From Thalassococcus sp. S3 (GTDB lineage Bacteria; Pseudomonadota; Alphaproteobacteria; Rhodobacterales; Rhodobacteraceae), in the NCBI RefSeq assembly GCF_004216475.1, contig NZ_CP022303.1:372001-436000 (forward strand): 64,000 nucleotides of DNA, given 5' to 3'. Positions 17,279-25,800 of this stretch are shown here, piece after piece. Within the stretch, counting starts at the first letter, position 1. Every line of letters begins with the position of its first letter. The position numbers and the translations under genes are program-made. The notes under the pieces were generated by a model. It ran no database searches. It was not told where the DNA came from and saw nothing but the letters and a program-made list of their open reading frames with translations.

Positions 17279-18249
17279 CCGCGCCCATGCGGCGCGCCGT
17301 AGTCGAGCACGGGATTGGTGGGGATGATCCGGTGCGGATTGATGCTTTCGTGGCTGTAATGGTAGTGGCGCACGATATGGTCCATGCCCACGGTTTCGGC
17401 AACGCCGGGCCATTGGTAAAGCTCCCGCGTGTAGGCCCAGAGGTTGGGGTAGTCGACGATCCGGCGGCGGTTGCATTTGAAATGCAGGTGGTAGACGGGG
17501 TCGAAGCGGATCAGCGTGGTGAAGAGGCGCCAGTCGGCCTCGGTCAGACGGTCGCCCATCAGGTAGCGGTTGCGCGACAGACGCTCTTCAATCCAGTCGA
17601 GGCTATCGAAGAGGGGGCCGACGGCGGCGTCATAGGCCTCTTGCGTGGTGGCGAACCCGGCCTTGTAGACGCCGTTGTTCACGGTGTCGTAGATGCGGGC
17701 ATTGACGGGCTCGATGGTGTCGCGCAGGTCGGCGGGCCAGAAATCGGCCGTATTGCCGGTGATCGCATCGAAGGCGGAGTTGAACATCCGGATGATCTCG
17801 GAGCTTTCGTTCGAGACAATGGTGTTTTGCTGCTTGTCCCAGAGGATCGGGACGGTGACGCGGCCCGAGATCTTGGGGTCGGCCTTGAGGTAGATATCGC
17901 GCGCATAAGGAAGGCCGAAGAGGCGGTCACCGGTGGCGCCATGGTCATCTGTTTCGAAGGTCCAGCCATCCGACAGCATGTCGGGGTGGACAACGGAGAT
18001 ATCGATGTGATCGGTCAGGTCCTTGAGCGCCCGGAAAATCAGCGTGCGGTGGGCCCAGGGACAGGCGAGGCTGACATAGAGGTGGTAGCGACCCGATTCG
18101 GCCTTGAACCCGCCGGAGCCCGACGGGCCGGGCGCGCCATCGGCAGTGATCCAGTTGCGGAACTTGGCATCGGAGCGGACGAATGTGCCGCCCGAGGATT
18201 TCGTATCATACCATTTGTCGTGCCAGACGCCGTCGATCAGCAGGCCCAT
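17260..18249 (-). CDS. yqjG: glutathionyl-hydroquinone reductase (Xi-class GST)
   Basis: 329-residue Xi-class glutathione transferase that reduces glutathionyl-hydroquinones to hydroquinones with GSH. The catalytic cysteine is C63 in SLACPWAHRTL; VPILWDKQQNTIVSNESSEI forms the GSH site; the C-terminal helical domain contains LMGDRLTEADWRLFTTLIRF and the YxxH-type ending NPVLDYGAPHGRGQ. The ATG at 18249 has GAGGAG upstream; a much longer in-frame reading upstream is not homologous. Cytosolic; probably protects against quinone electrophiles. Confidence 0.95.
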   Translation of the reverse strand: MGLLIDGVWHDKWYDTKSSGGTFVRSDAKFRNWITADGAPGPSGSGGFKAESGRYHLYVSLACPWAHRTLIFRALKDLTDHIDISVVHPDMLSDGWTFETDDHGATGDRLFGLPYARDIYLKADPKISGRVTVPILWDKQQNTIVSNESSEIIRMFNSAFDAITGNTADFWPADLRDTIEPVNARIYDTVNNGVYKAGFATTQEAYDAAVGPLFDSLDWIEERLSRNRYLMGDRLTEADWRLFTTLIRFDPVYHLHFKCNRRRIVDYPNLWAYTRELYQWPGVAETVGMDHIVRHYHYSHESINPHRIIPTNPVLDYGAPHGRGQRGAA

Positions 18250-18462
18250 CTCTTTTCTCCTCTTCGCGATTGCCCTTTGAATTAGGGCCTGCCGCGGCCC
18301 CCGGCTATCGCTGCGGCTGCGCAGTCCCTCTGCATCTACGCACAAGGCGGGCGTCACGTTCCGGCCACGCCTTGCGCGGCGAAACGCTTTGTTAACCAAA
18401 GAAGGATTGAAATCGGGCGCAAAGTCGAGAGGGTTGGGGGGGACAATGCAGAGGGCGAAGAG

Positions 18463-18816
18463 ATGAGTACCTATCTTCCCAAAGAGGTGCAGGACGGCCT
18501 GCAGGCGGCGCGTCTGGCGGGGTTGAAGAAGACAAGCCGGCTGAGGGTCAGCGCCGGCGATGAGGTCTTTCCGGTGCTTCGTATGTGGGAGACAGGTTTT
18601 GCCGTGGAGGCGGCTGAGGTGCCGCGCTTGCGCGGGCTTGTCGATCTTTTTAGCGGTTCGCATCATCTCTATCAGTGCCTGATCGTCGCGGATGAAGAGG
18701 AGGCGGGCGAGATGCGGTATGCCTTCAAGCGCAATACGGCACCGCAGCAGAACGCGGCGCTGGATTTCTATCGCGAAGCCGATGCACCCGTCGCGTTGAT
18801 CGGCAAGGAGAGCTGA
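18463..18816 (+). CDS. conserved hypothetical protein
   Basis: 117 residues, with no signal peptide or membrane segment and no domain I can name. The sequence is charged and regular (RLRVSAGDEVFPVLRMWETG, then LVDLFSGSHHLYQCLIVAD), and codon use is like its neighbours, so it looks like a real cytosolic protein. GAGGG lies upstream of the ATG. A TTAACC half-site (18392-18397), a possible weak CtrA half-site, lies about 65 bases upstream. Function unknown. Confidence 0.75.
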   Translation: MSTYLPKEVQDGLQAARLAGLKKTSRLRVSAGDEVFPVLRMWETGFAVEAAEVPRLRGLVDLFSGSHHLYQCLIVADEEEAGEMRYAFKRNTAPQQNAALDFYREADAPVALIGKES

Positions 18817-19155
18817 TGCTAACCGGAAAAGGCGTGCCGCCTTTGCGCGATGCATCGACCCCCACCTGACCTCCCCCTTGTCGAGGGGAGGAAGCCCGTG
18901 GCGGGCCGACCCCGTTTCGCTGAGGTGGCGCGGTTTGGAACGCCGCCCATGATCGCCCGAGGCCTCGCACGGCGATGCGCCGCTTCTTTTGGCCATGTGG
19001 TTAAATGAACCCCACCCGCATTTAGCCCTGTGGGGTTGGTGTCGGCTTGGGGCGCAAGACAGGGCGCGCCGGTTGTGGAGCGGACTTGCATGTTGGCCTG
19101 TTGGGACGCAGTAACCGTGTCAGAAAGACTGGAGCCATAGGAAGGAACACGTCGT
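18817..19155. other. 339-base intergenic region with two tandem hairpins
   Basis: No convincing gene was seen. Directly after the stop a six-base stem AAAGGC/GCCTTT may act in termination. CCTCCCC (18870-18876) pairs with GGGGAGG (18885-18891), and three bases later GCCCG (18894-18898) pairs with CGGGC (18902-18906). The stretch from 18860 to 18990 has base use unlike the flanking genes and could be a dispersed intergenic repeat. The rest holds the upstream region of the VOC gene. Confidence 0.5.
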
Positions 19156-19572
19156 ATGATTGCCTACGTCACTGTCGGGGCGGATGACATCGCTCTTGCG
19201 AAACGGTTCTATTCGGCGATCCTGCCCGCGCTTGGTTACGGGCTGGAAGAGGGGCCCGAGGGCCTGAGCTATGCGCTGCCCGCGCAACCGGGGCAGTCCC
19301 CGGTTCTGCCTGAGTTTTACGTGAAGCCGACCTTTGACGGGCGCCCTGCATCGGCCGGGAACGGGTCGATGATCGCGTTCGAGGCGCGCGGGCAAAGTGA
19401 GGTTCGCGCCCTTCACGCCGCGGCCCTTGCCGCAGGCGGGACCGATGAGGGTCCGCCGGGTTTTCGAGCGGCCTATGGCCCACACTTCTATGTTGGCTAT
19501 CTGCGTGACCCTCAAGGCAACAAGATCGCGGTGTTTTCCAGCAATCCGAATGAACCGGGGCGAGACGATTAA
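19156..19572 (+). CDS. VOC-family (glyoxalase/bleomycin resistance fold) protein
   Basis: 138-residue vicinal-oxygen-chelate protein, probably a dimer in the cytosol. It opens with AYVTVGADDIALAKRFYSA, the classic first betaalphabetabetabeta unit, and closes with YVGYLRDPQGNKIAVFSS, where the D-P-x-G-N-K-I motif is typical. The sequence most resembles the stand-alone uncharacterised subgroup rather than glyoxalase I, because the usual metal ligands are not all evident. GGAAGGAA is upstream of the ATG. The substrate is not known. Confidence 0.9.
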   Translation: MIAYVTVGADDIALAKRFYSAILPALGYGLEEGPEGLSYALPAQPGQSPVLPEFYVKPTFDGRPASAGNGSMIAFEARGQSEVRALHAAALAAGGTDEGPPGFRAAYGPHFYVGYLRDPQGNKIAVFSSNPNEPGRDD

Positions 19573-19722
19573 CGTGGTTTGACCAGGCGTCGAAATCCAT
19601 CGGCCGCATCAGGCAAAACCGAGACAATGAAGACCTTGCGGACTTTTCCCGCAGGTTACCATTTACGCTTCAACGTCGCTTGACGGGTGACGGCCCAGGC
19701 CCGCTGAGCGTCTACATCATGC

Positions 19723-20892
19723 CTATTGCAGATCGGAGAAGGCGTGGGCCAGTCTGTCGCAAGCCTGTTCCACGAGAGCGCGCGGGGTTGCGATGTTGAA
19801 GCGGAGGAAGGTTTCGCCGCCCTTGCCGAAGGTGGGGCCGTGGTTGACGGCGATCCTTGCGTCGTTTTGCACACGGGCGGTGAAATCGCTCATCTCCATC
19901 CCGGTGCCTGAAAAGTCGACCCAGGACAGATAAGTGGCCTCCAGCGGCATGGAGGAGAGGCCGGGTATGGCGTTCACGGCCGCGTCAAAGAGTTTGCGAT
20001 TGCCATCGAGATAGACGACCAGATCATCGACCCATGCGGCACCTTCGGGCGTATAGGCGGCGGTGGCCATGAAGAGGCCGAAGGAGTTGGGCGACATGCC
20101 CAGGGCCGCCATGCGCGCGGCGAAGCGGGCGCGCAGGTCGGGATCTTCGATAATGACGTTGCCGGAATGAGAGCCGGCGATGTTGAAGGTTTTGGTTGTG
20201 GCGGTCATCATAACCAGCCGGTCCGTGACGCCGTCGATCTGGGCCATGGGAATATGAGCATGGCCGGGAAAAACCAGATCATGATGGATCTCGTCGGAGA
20301 CCAGAACGAGGTCATGGCGTTTGGCGAAATCCGCGACGGCTTGCAGTTCGGCACGGGTCCAGACGCGACCGCCGGGATTGTGGGGCGAACAGAGGATGGC
20401 CATCTTTTCGGAGCCGGTCATCATCGCGTCGTAGGTGTCGAAGTCCATCTCGTAGCGGCCGTCGCGATTGATCATCTCGCATTCGACGACCTGGCGGCCT
20501 GCGGCTTTGATGACCTTGGCGAAGGCGTGGTAAACGGGGGTGAAGAGCACGATGCCGTCACCCGGATCGGAGAAGGCGTCGACGCACATCGCGGTGCCGT
20601 TGACGAGGCCGTGGGTGGTGAAGACCCAGGAGGGATCGACCTGCCAGCCGTGACGCGTTTCCATCCACCATTGGATCGCGGCCATGTACTTGCTGTCATC
20701 ACCGAAATAGCCGTAGATGCCGTGGTCGATCAGCCCCTTGAGCGCGTCCTGAATAATCTCGGGCGGGCGGAAATCCATGTCGGCCACCCACATGGCGAGC
20801 CCGTCGTCCTGGGGCACGCCGTAAAGCTTTTCCATCATGTCCCATTTCACGCAGTGACTGCCGCGACGTTCGATGATCTCGTCAAAGCTCAT
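19723..20892 (-). CDS. patB: PatB/MalY-type PLP C-S lyase (cystathionine beta-lyase family)
   Basis: 389-residue fold-type I PLP enzyme that cleaves C-S bonds of cystathionine or cysteine conjugates, giving pyruvate, ammonia and a thiol. It opens with the family sequence SFDEIIERRGSHCVKWD. The PLP lysine is K234 in TATTKTFNIAGSHSG; supporting residues are N172 (CSPHNPGG) and D200 (SDEIHHDL). The ATG at 20892 begins at the conserved region. It is divergent from the deformylase cluster. MalY members can also regulate; nothing here suggests that. Confidence 0.93.
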   Translation of the reverse strand: MSFDEIIERRGSHCVKWDMMEKLYGVPQDDGLAMWVADMDFRPPEIIQDALKGLIDHGIYGYFGDDSKYMAAIQWWMETRHGWQVDPSWVFTTHGLVNGTAMCVDAFSDPGDGIVLFTPVYHAFAKVIKAAGRQVVECEMINRDGRYEMDFDTYDAMMTGSEKMAILCSPHNPGGRVWTRAELQAVADFAKRHDLVLVSDEIHHDLVFPGHAHIPMAQIDGVTDRLVMMTATTKTFNIAGSHSGNVIIEDPDLRARFAARMAALGMSPNSFGLFMATAAYTPEGAAWVDDLVVYLDGNRKLFDAAVNAIPGLSSMPLEATYLSWVDFSGTGMEMSDFTARVQNDARIAVNHGPTFGKGGETFLRFNIATPRALVEQACDRLAHAFSDLQ

Positions 20893-20990
20893 GAGAAGGG
20901 TCCTTTGCTGCACTTTCGCGCAAGCTAACGTGTTGGGACGGCGGTGCAAGGGGCGTTGCGGCCTGACCGGCGATGGCCTACATCAACGCC

Positions 20991-21509
20991 ATGAAACGCC
21001 CGATCCTGATCCATCCCGACCCGCGCCTGAAAAAGATCTGCGAGCCTGTTGCGGATCTGTCCGACGATCTGTGCGCGCTGGCCGATGACATGCTGGAAAC
21101 GATGTATGATGCGCCCGGGATCGGTCTTGCAGCACCGCAGGTCGGCGTGCTGAGCCGTCTGATCGTGCTGGACTGCGTGAAGGAAGAAGGTGAGGCGCCG
21201 CGCCCGCTGGTGATGTTCAACCCCGAAGTAACAGCACAGTCGGACGAGACGAGCGTTTATGAGGAAGGCTGCCTGTCGATCCCGGAACAGTTTGCCGACG
21301 TCACCCGGCCTACGGAAGTCGAGGTGGCCTGGATCGACCAGGATGGCAAAGCCCGAAAGGAAGGGTTTGGCGGTCTGTGGGCGACGTGCGTGCAGCACGA
21401 GATCGACCATCTCAACGGAAAGCTTTTCATCGACTACCTCAAGCCGCTGAGACGTCAGATGATCACCCGAAAGATGCAAAAGCTGAAGCGGGAACGGGCC
21501 CGCGCATGA
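20991..21509 (+). CDS. def: peptide deformylase (first of three)
   Basis: 172-residue metallo-hydrolase that removes the N-formyl group from new proteins at the ribosome exit. All three motifs are intact: GIGLAAPQ (44-51), EGCLSIP with metal ligand C94, and QHEIDH with H136, E137 and H140. The C-terminal tail is long and basic, typical of the type 1 enzyme. I chose the ATG at 20991; an in-frame ATG at 20973 is possible. This is the copy most likely to serve general deformylation. It overlaps the second def gene by four bases. Confidence 0.95.
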   Translation: MKRPILIHPDPRLKKICEPVADLSDDLCALADDMLETMYDAPGIGLAAPQVGVLSRLIVLDCVKEEGEAPRPLVMFNPEVTAQSDETSVYEEGCLSIPEQFADVTRPTEVEVAWIDQDGKARKEGFGGLWATCVQHEIDHLNGKLFIDYLKPLRRQMITRKMQKLKRERARA

Positions 21510-21997
21510 GCGTGCGGGAGATTGTGCTGTGGCCCGATCCGGGCCTGGAGATGAAGTGCGCTCCGGTTTCTCATGGGGATGATGTGCGCGTCCTGGCCGA
21601 AGACCTTCTGGAGACGATGTATGCCGCGTCCGGGCGCGGACTGGCCGCACCGCAAGTGGGCGTGCTGCGCCGGGTGTTCGTGATGGATGTCACTTGGAAG
21701 GACGGAGTGCGGGACCCCATGGTTTTCCTGAACCCGGAGGTCCTGTCGGCCTCTGACCGGATGTCGGAGGGAGACGAGGGATGTTTGTCGATCCCCGGTA
21801 TCACGGCGCGCGTGCGTCGGCCTGATGAGGTGTGTCTACGCTGGATGAACCTCGACGGCTCAGTCCGCGAAGACAGGTTTGACGGGTTTGCCGCGCGTTG
21901 CGTGCAGCATGAGGTCGATCATCTGGATGGCATCGTGACCCTGAACCGGATCGCACCCGACACGCGGGCGGCATTGGAAGCGGAGTATATGGCATGA
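21506..21997 (+). CDS. def: peptide deformylase-like protein (second of three)
   Basis: 163-residue paralogue overlapping both neighbours by four bases (ATGA). Motif 2 (EGCLSIPG, C93) and motif 3 (QHEVDH, H135-E136-H139) are complete, so it should bind metal and hydrolyse. Motif 1 is GRGLAAPQ, where an Arg replaces the usual hydrophobic residue, and it lacks the basic C-terminal extension of the first copy. It may have a narrower or different substrate range. Translational coupling puts it at equal dosage with the other two. Confidence 0.92.
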   Translation: MSVREIVLWPDPGLEMKCAPVSHGDDVRVLAEDLLETMYAASGRGLAAPQVGVLRRVFVMDVTWKDGVRDPMVFLNPEVLSASDRMSEGDEGCLSIPGITARVRRPDEVCLRWMNLDGSVREDRFDGFAARCVQHEVDHLDGIVTLNRIAPDTRAALEAEYMA

Positions 21998-22491
21998 CGG
22001 TGCGCAGATGCCTGCCATGGCCGGACAAAAGGCTTAGAACGATCGCGGCGGAGGTCGAGGAGATCACCGACGAAATAGCCGCCATCTGGACAGACATGAT
22101 CGACACGATGGAGGCGATGCCCGGTGTGGGCCTGGCCGCACCGCAGATCGGTGTGATGTTGAGGCTGGCCGTGGTCGACGGATCGACGGAACGCGGTCGC
22201 GTGACCCGGCTGGCCAACCCGGAGATCCTGCACGCATCGGTCGAGATGCGCGATTACGAGGAGGGCTCTCCCAACCTGCCGGGCGTGTCGGCCAAGGTGA
22301 CGCGTCCAAGGGCGGTCACGGTGCGGTATCTTGACGAAAACGGAATGATCAACCGAAAGGACTTTGTCGGGATCGAGGCGGTGAGCGTGCAGCATCAGAT
22401 CGACCATCTGAACGGGCGGATGTATTTTGACAATCTGTCAAAGGTGAAACGCGACATGCTGCTGCGCAAGGCTCGCAAGGTTCGGGCCTGA
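21994..22491 (+). CDS. degenerate peptide deformylase homologue (third of three)
   Basis: 165 residues with the overall deformylase fold and an intact motif 1 (GVGLAAPQ). The catalytic chemistry is altered: motif 2 reads EGSPNLPG, so the metal-ligand Cys is Ser (S92), and motif 3 reads QHQIDH, so the catalytic Glu is Gln (Q135). The two His ligands H134 and H138 remain. The frame is open, full length and coupled by overlap on both sides, so it is not a decayed pseudogene. Normal deformylation is unlikely; a binding or regulatory role is an inference. Confidence 0.9.
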   Translation: MTVRRCLPWPDKRLRTIAAEVEEITDEIAAIWTDMIDTMEAMPGVGLAAPQIGVMLRLAVVDGSTERGRVTRLANPEILHASVEMRDYEEGSPNLPGVSAKVTRPRAVTVRYLDENGMINRKDFVGIEAVSVQHQIDHLNGRMYFDNLSKVKRDMLLRKARKVRA

Positions 22492-23402
22492 TGCGTATCG
22501 TTTTCATGGGCACGCCGGATTTTTCGGTGCCGGTGCTAGAGGCTCTTGTCACGGCCGGGCATGAGATCGCGGCCGTCTATTGCCAGCCGCCACGTCCTGC
22601 GGGGCGTGGCAAGAAGGACCGGCCCTCGCCGGTGCAGGCGCGGGCGGAGGCGCTGGGTCTGCCTGTGCGCCATCCGGTGTCGCTAAGGAATGCCGAAGCG
22701 CAGGCGGAGCTTGACGCGTTGAAAGCGGATGTCGCGGTGGTCGTGGCCTATGGATTGATCCTGCCGCAACCCGTGTTGGACGCGCCACGGCAGGGGTGTC
22801 TGAACATACATGCCAGCCTGCTGCCAAGATGGCGCGGGGCGGCGCCGATCCACCGGGCGATCATGGCAGGTGATACAGAGACCGGCATTTGCATCATGCA
22901 GATGGAGGCGGGGCTTGATACCGGTCCGGTCCTCCTCAGATCCAGGACCGCCATTGAGGCGGAAGAGACGACCGGGCAATTGCATGACCGGTTGTCCCGG
23001 ATGGGCGCGGATCTGATCGTTGAAGCGTTGTCGTCGCTTGATGATCTGACGTCTGAGCCACAATCCGAGCAGGGTGTGAGTTATGCGCAGAAGGTGGAAA
23101 AGTCGGAGGCCCGCGTGGACTGGACGCGCCCGGCGGAGGAGGTCGACCGCTTGATCCGGGGATTGTCGCCCTTTCCGGGCGCATGGACGGAGATGTCGGG
23201 CGCGCGGGTGAAATTGCTGGCCTCCCGCATGGCCTGCGGGTCGGGGGCGCCGGGTGAGGCGCTGGACGACAGCTTGACGATCGCATGCGGACAGGGTGCG
23301 ATTTCGCTTTTGAGCCTGCAGAGGGCTGGCAAGGCGCCGCAGGACGCGGAGACCTTTTTACGCGGATGGCCGGTGCCAAAGGGCACGCAATTGGCGGGGT
23401 AA
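22491..23402 (+). CDS. fmt: methionyl-tRNA formyltransferase
   Basis: 303-residue enzyme that formylates initiator Met-tRNA using 10-formyl-THF. The N-terminal Rossmann domain has [16 protein letters not shown]; the catalytic region shows [20 protein letters not shown] and later MEAGLDTGP with the catalytic Asp; the linker [15 protein letters not shown] leads to the C-terminal beta-barrel. The ATG overlaps the preceding stop by one base (TGATG), so def-def-deflike-fmt is one operon that pairs formylation with its removal. Confidence 0.96.
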   Translation: MRIVFMGTPDFSVPVLEALVTAGHEIAAVYCQPPRPAGRGKKDRPSPVQARAEALGLPVRHPVSLRNAEAQAELDALKADVAVVVAYGLILPQPVLDAPRQGCLNIHASLLPRWRGAAPIHRAIMAGDTETGICIMQMEAGLDTGPVLLRSRTAIEAEETTGQLHDRLSRMGADLIVEALSSLDDLTSEPQSEQGVSYAQKVEKSEARVDWTRPAEEVDRLIRGLSPFPGAWTEMSGARVKLLASRMACGSGAPGEALDDSLTIACGQGAISLLSLQRAGKAPQDAETFLRGWPVPKGTQLAG

Positions 23403-23406
23403 GGGC

Positions 23407-23643
23407 ATGTTTCCAACTTTGATCGGGACAGTCGTGATTGCGGGTATTGTTGGGTATCTGTCCGAAAAGACGGGATTTACCCGCAACGGAATTCTGCAAT
23501 CCATCATCATCTGTATCGGGGGCGCGTTTTTGTTTTACTTTGTGCGCCTGATGTTCGGCTTCGGGTTTTCCAGTCCGGGGGTGAACGCGATCATGGCTTC
23601 CCTCGGCGCCCTGGTGATCGTGCCGTTTCATTGGCGGAGATAG
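23407..23643 (+). CDS. small membrane protein, GlsB/YeaQ/YmgE-like
   Basis: 78 residues with three hydrophobic segments (about 3-18, 30-47 and 58-75) and Gly motifs such as IGGAFLFYF. Size and Gly spacing resemble the GlsB/YeaQ/YmgE stress-response membrane family, but the match is not strong. It lies four bases after fmt, so it is probably in the same transcript. The start is the ATG at 23407. Function unknown. Confidence 0.75.
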   Translation: MFPTLIGTVVIAGIVGYLSEKTGFTRNGILQSIIICIGGAFLFYFVRLMFGFGFSSPGVNAIMASLGALVIVPFHWRR

Positions 23644-23648
23644 GGATT

Positions 23649-23673
23649 GTGGCTTTTGCATAGCAAAAACCAC
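23649..23673 (+). terminator. possible terminator hairpin after fmt operon
   Basis: GTGGCTTTTGC (23649-23659) pairs with GCAAAAACCAC (23663-23673) at ten of eleven positions with a three-base loop, six bases after the stop. There is no T-run after it, so termination is uncertain. Confidence 0.35.
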
Positions 23674-23788
23674 GCGCCTCCGGCGGCCGTATTGGGATCG
23701 AGAAGAAGCAGGGGGCGCGCGGAGATGTGCAGGTGTCGCACCAGATGGTTGACGGCTTGATGGTTTGGGTCATCCCTATTCAGGCGCG

Positions 23789-23814
23789 TTAACCTTAACG
23801 GGTATCAAGGTTAA
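23789..23814. repeat. 8-bp inverted repeat between convergent genes
   Basis: TTAACCTT (23789-23796) and AAGGTTAA (23807-23814) are separated by ten bases. It lies 44 bases beyond the rnhA stop. It could be a weak transcription-end structure; the TTAACC arms also resemble CtrA half-sites. Confidence 0.4.
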
Positions 23815-23857
23815 TGATGTGCGGTGTCCGGGACGGGCCCGCCCGATTGCGCCGCGA

Positions 23858-24316
23858 TCAGGACGATGTCTTGAAAGGCGCCATGCCGCCGCGGGCCAGT
23901 TCGTCGGCACGTTCGTTTTCAGGATGGCCGGCATGGCCCTTGACCCATTCCCAGCGCACCTGGTGCCGTTTTTGGGCCTCGTCCAGTGCCTGCCATAGTT
24001 CGACATTCTTGACTGGCTTTTTCGAGGCGGTCTTCCAGCCGTTGCGCTTCCAGCCGTGGATCCAGCCGGTCACGCCGTTCTTTACGTAGGCGCTGTCGGT
24101 GATCACTGTGATGGTCGACGGACGCTCGAGCGCGTTCAGGGCGTTGATCGCGGCCAACAATTCCATCCGATTGTTGGTGGTTTCGGCTTCGCCCCCGCTG
24201 AGTTCACGTTCTTTGAGGATGGTGTCACCGTTCACCGCGCGCAAAAGTACCCCCCAACCGCCGGGCCCCGGATTGCCCGAGCAGGCACCATCCGTATAGG
24301 CAAAGAGTTCAGGCAT
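23858..24316 (-). CDS. rnhA: ribonuclease HI
   Basis: 152-residue nuclease that degrades RNA in RNA-DNA hybrids. All four metal-binding acids are present: D9 ([11 protein letters not shown]), E52 (NNRMELLAA), D74 ([10 protein letters not shown]) and D138 (ENERADELA), and H128 sits in [11 protein letters not shown]. The length is standard. The ATG overlaps the end of the methyltransferase gene by eight bases, making it the last gene of the ispH operon. Confidence 0.96.
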   Translation of the reverse strand: MPELFAYTDGACSGNPGPGGWGVLLRAVNGDTILKERELSGGEAETTNNRMELLAAINALNALERPSTITVITDSAYVKNGVTGWIHGWKRNGWKTASKKPVKNVELWQALDEAQKRHQVRWEWVKGHAGHPENERADELARGGMAPFKTSS

Positions 24317-24902
24317 GCGCGATCATGGTCACGAAGGGGGCGTCGATACCGTCGAGCCCTTCAGAGGATCCGGTGCGGGTTTGCGTAACGGTCAGCCCGG
24401 CCCGGGCAAGATAGCCCTCTACCTCCTCCTGGGTGTAGTAGGTGTAGAGACGTCCGATACTGTCCCGCTTTGTGCCGGTGCCGGTTTTCAGACCGATGAA
24501 GAATATCCCGCCCGGTTTGAGCGCACGCATGATCTGGGCGAGATGGCCTGGAAACGCGTCGCGCGGAGCGTGAAGCAAGCTGAAGCTGGCCCAGATCCCG
24601 TCATAGACACTGTCGGCGTCAAGATCGTCGAAGCTGGCCTGACGGGCGGTGACACCATCGTGTTGAGAGGCCAGCTTGACCATCTCGGCGGAGAGATCCA
24701 TGGCATCCACGATCATCCCGGCCTTTGCCATGACCGCGCCCGACAGGCCCGGTCCGCATCCGAAATCGAGAACCCGCGCGTTTGGCGGCAACGCCTCGAT
24801 GAACGCGACAAGGTCAGTGTTCTCACTGGAAACATCGCGGGTCAGTTCAACATAGCGGGCGGCGTCGCGGTCATAGACGCGGATGGTTTCCGGATCGCTC
24901 AT
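24309..24902 (-). CDS. SAM-dependent methyltransferase
   Basis: 197-residue class I methyltransferase. The SAM-binding motif I is [12 protein letters not shown] (about residues 44-55), followed by [13 protein letters not shown] (motif II) and GGIFFIGLK (post-motif III). It resembles the broad Methyltransf_11/25 group, whose members methylate small molecules or lipids; the acceptor is not predictable. The ATG at 24902 overlaps the DUF3429 gene by four bases. Confidence 0.88.
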   Translation of the reverse strand: MSDPETIRVYDRDAARYVELTRDVSSENTDLVAFIEALPPNARVLDFGCGPGLSGAVMAKAGMIVDAMDLSAEMVKLASQHDGVTARQASFDDLDADSVYDGIWASFSLLHAPRDAFPGHLAQIMRALKPGGIFFIGLKTGTGTKRDSIGRLYTYYTQEEVEGYLARAGLTVTQTRTGSSEGLDGIDAPFVTMIAHA

Positions 24903-25351
24903 AAAAACGCAGTGGCTCCAAGGCAGACAAGGACAATCGCGGTGAGAAGGACGCGCAGGGACATCCACCATCGAGGGGTGAGGCCCCAATGGGAAAAAGC
25001 ATAGTCGAGAACGAGAAGCCCCCCGAACCCGAACATCAGATTGGTTGCGGCACTGACCGGGCCACCGCCTGTCATGAAGAAGGCCCAGAGCGCGGGGATG
25101 ACAGAGAGCGCATAGCCCGTGGCGGCCCGGGCGCCCGTTGTTCTGGTGGCAAAGCCCCAGAGCACACCGGACATGAAACTGAGGATCACGGACCCATAGA
25201 AGAGCTGAACGTAGGGTCCCACAAAGCGCGGGCCCAGATTGGCAGCACCCCAGGCTTGAAGATCGCCGTTGAGATGGGTGGCCGCCCCCCAGACGAACGG
25301 GATCAGCCCAGCCAGACCAAGGGTCAGAGGCGCGCGGGGGATTGTCGTCAT
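24899..25351 (-). CDS. DUF3429-family membrane protein
   Basis: 150 residues with about five hydrophobic helices. Sequences such as GPYVQLFYGSVILSFMSGVLWG match the DUF3429 pattern, in which a polar YG...SFxxGxxWG element sits inside the membrane. Relatives include parts of eukaryotic TMEM69-like proteins. Function unknown. It overlaps both neighbours by four bases within the ispH operon. Confidence 0.85.
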   Translation of the reverse strand: MTTIPRAPLTLGLAGLIPFVWGAATHLNGDLQAWGAANLGPRFVGPYVQLFYGSVILSFMSGVLWGFATRTTGARAATGYALSVIPALWAFFMTGGGPVSAATNLMFGFGGLLVLDYAFSHWGLTPRWWMSLRVLLTAIVLVCLGATAFL

Positions 25352-25800
25352 GCTTTGAGCTCGGCAATCAGGGCGGCGATGCGCCGTGTACGGGTGTCGG
25401 CGCGTTTAGCGCTGTTTACGGAGTGGAGCAACCCGCGTCGCTTGCCCGGGGTCAGCCCGCCCCAAAGGTCGGTGCAGCCCGCCGTCCGAAGGGCCGCCTG
25501 AACATCGTCCGGTATCTCGACCTGATCGGTCGGGGCCGGACGCAGGCGGATCTCAAGCGGATCGCCCGGAGCGACGCCAATGTCATCCAAAAGGGACTTC
25601 CCCGCCCAAAGAAACTGGCCGTCCATGACCGGCGCGCGTGTCGGGGCCAGGTTGACGGGATGATCGTTGATCTCGCCCTCGACGCGTTTCGCGCCATCAA
25701 GGGCGGCGGTCACGTCGGCGGGAAGGGGGATGACAGTATATGTCGATTTACCCCATTCCATCGTAACGACGCAGCCCTCAAAGGCAATCCAGTCGCTCAT
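25348..25800 (-). CDS. YdeI/OmpD-associated, DUF1905-type protein
   Basis: 150-residue cytosolic protein with two parts. The first 90 residues form a DUF1905-like beta-barrel (STYTVIPLPADVTAAL, then GEINDHPVNLAPTR). The last 50 match the YdeI/OmpD-associated helical tail (AALRTAGCTDLWGGLTPGKR, then RIAALIAELKA). Such proteins are common and poorly understood; one relative affects bacteriocin sensitivity. Translationally coupled to the LysE gene upstream. Confidence 0.82.
   Translation of the reverse strand: MSDWIAFEGCVVTMEWGKSTYTVIPLPADVTAALDGAKRVEGEINDHPVNLAPTRAPVMDGQFLWAGKSLLDDIGVAPGDPLEIRLRPAPTDQVEIPDDVQAALRTAGCTDLWGGLTPGKRRGLLHSVNSAKRADTRTRRIAALIAELKA

Noticed and set aside
18392..18397. 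TTAACC as a full CtrA site upstream of the hypothetical at 18463
   Set aside because: Only one half-site is present; the partner position 11 bases upstream reads GAAA.
18819..19091. Minus-strand frame of 90 codons in the gap before the VOC gene
   Set aside because: No ribosome site, no family similarity, and it spans palindromic intergenic sequence.
21994..22491. Third deformylase as a pseudogene
   Set aside because: The frame is intact, full length and overlaps both neighbours, so decay is not supported even though catalytic residues are changed.
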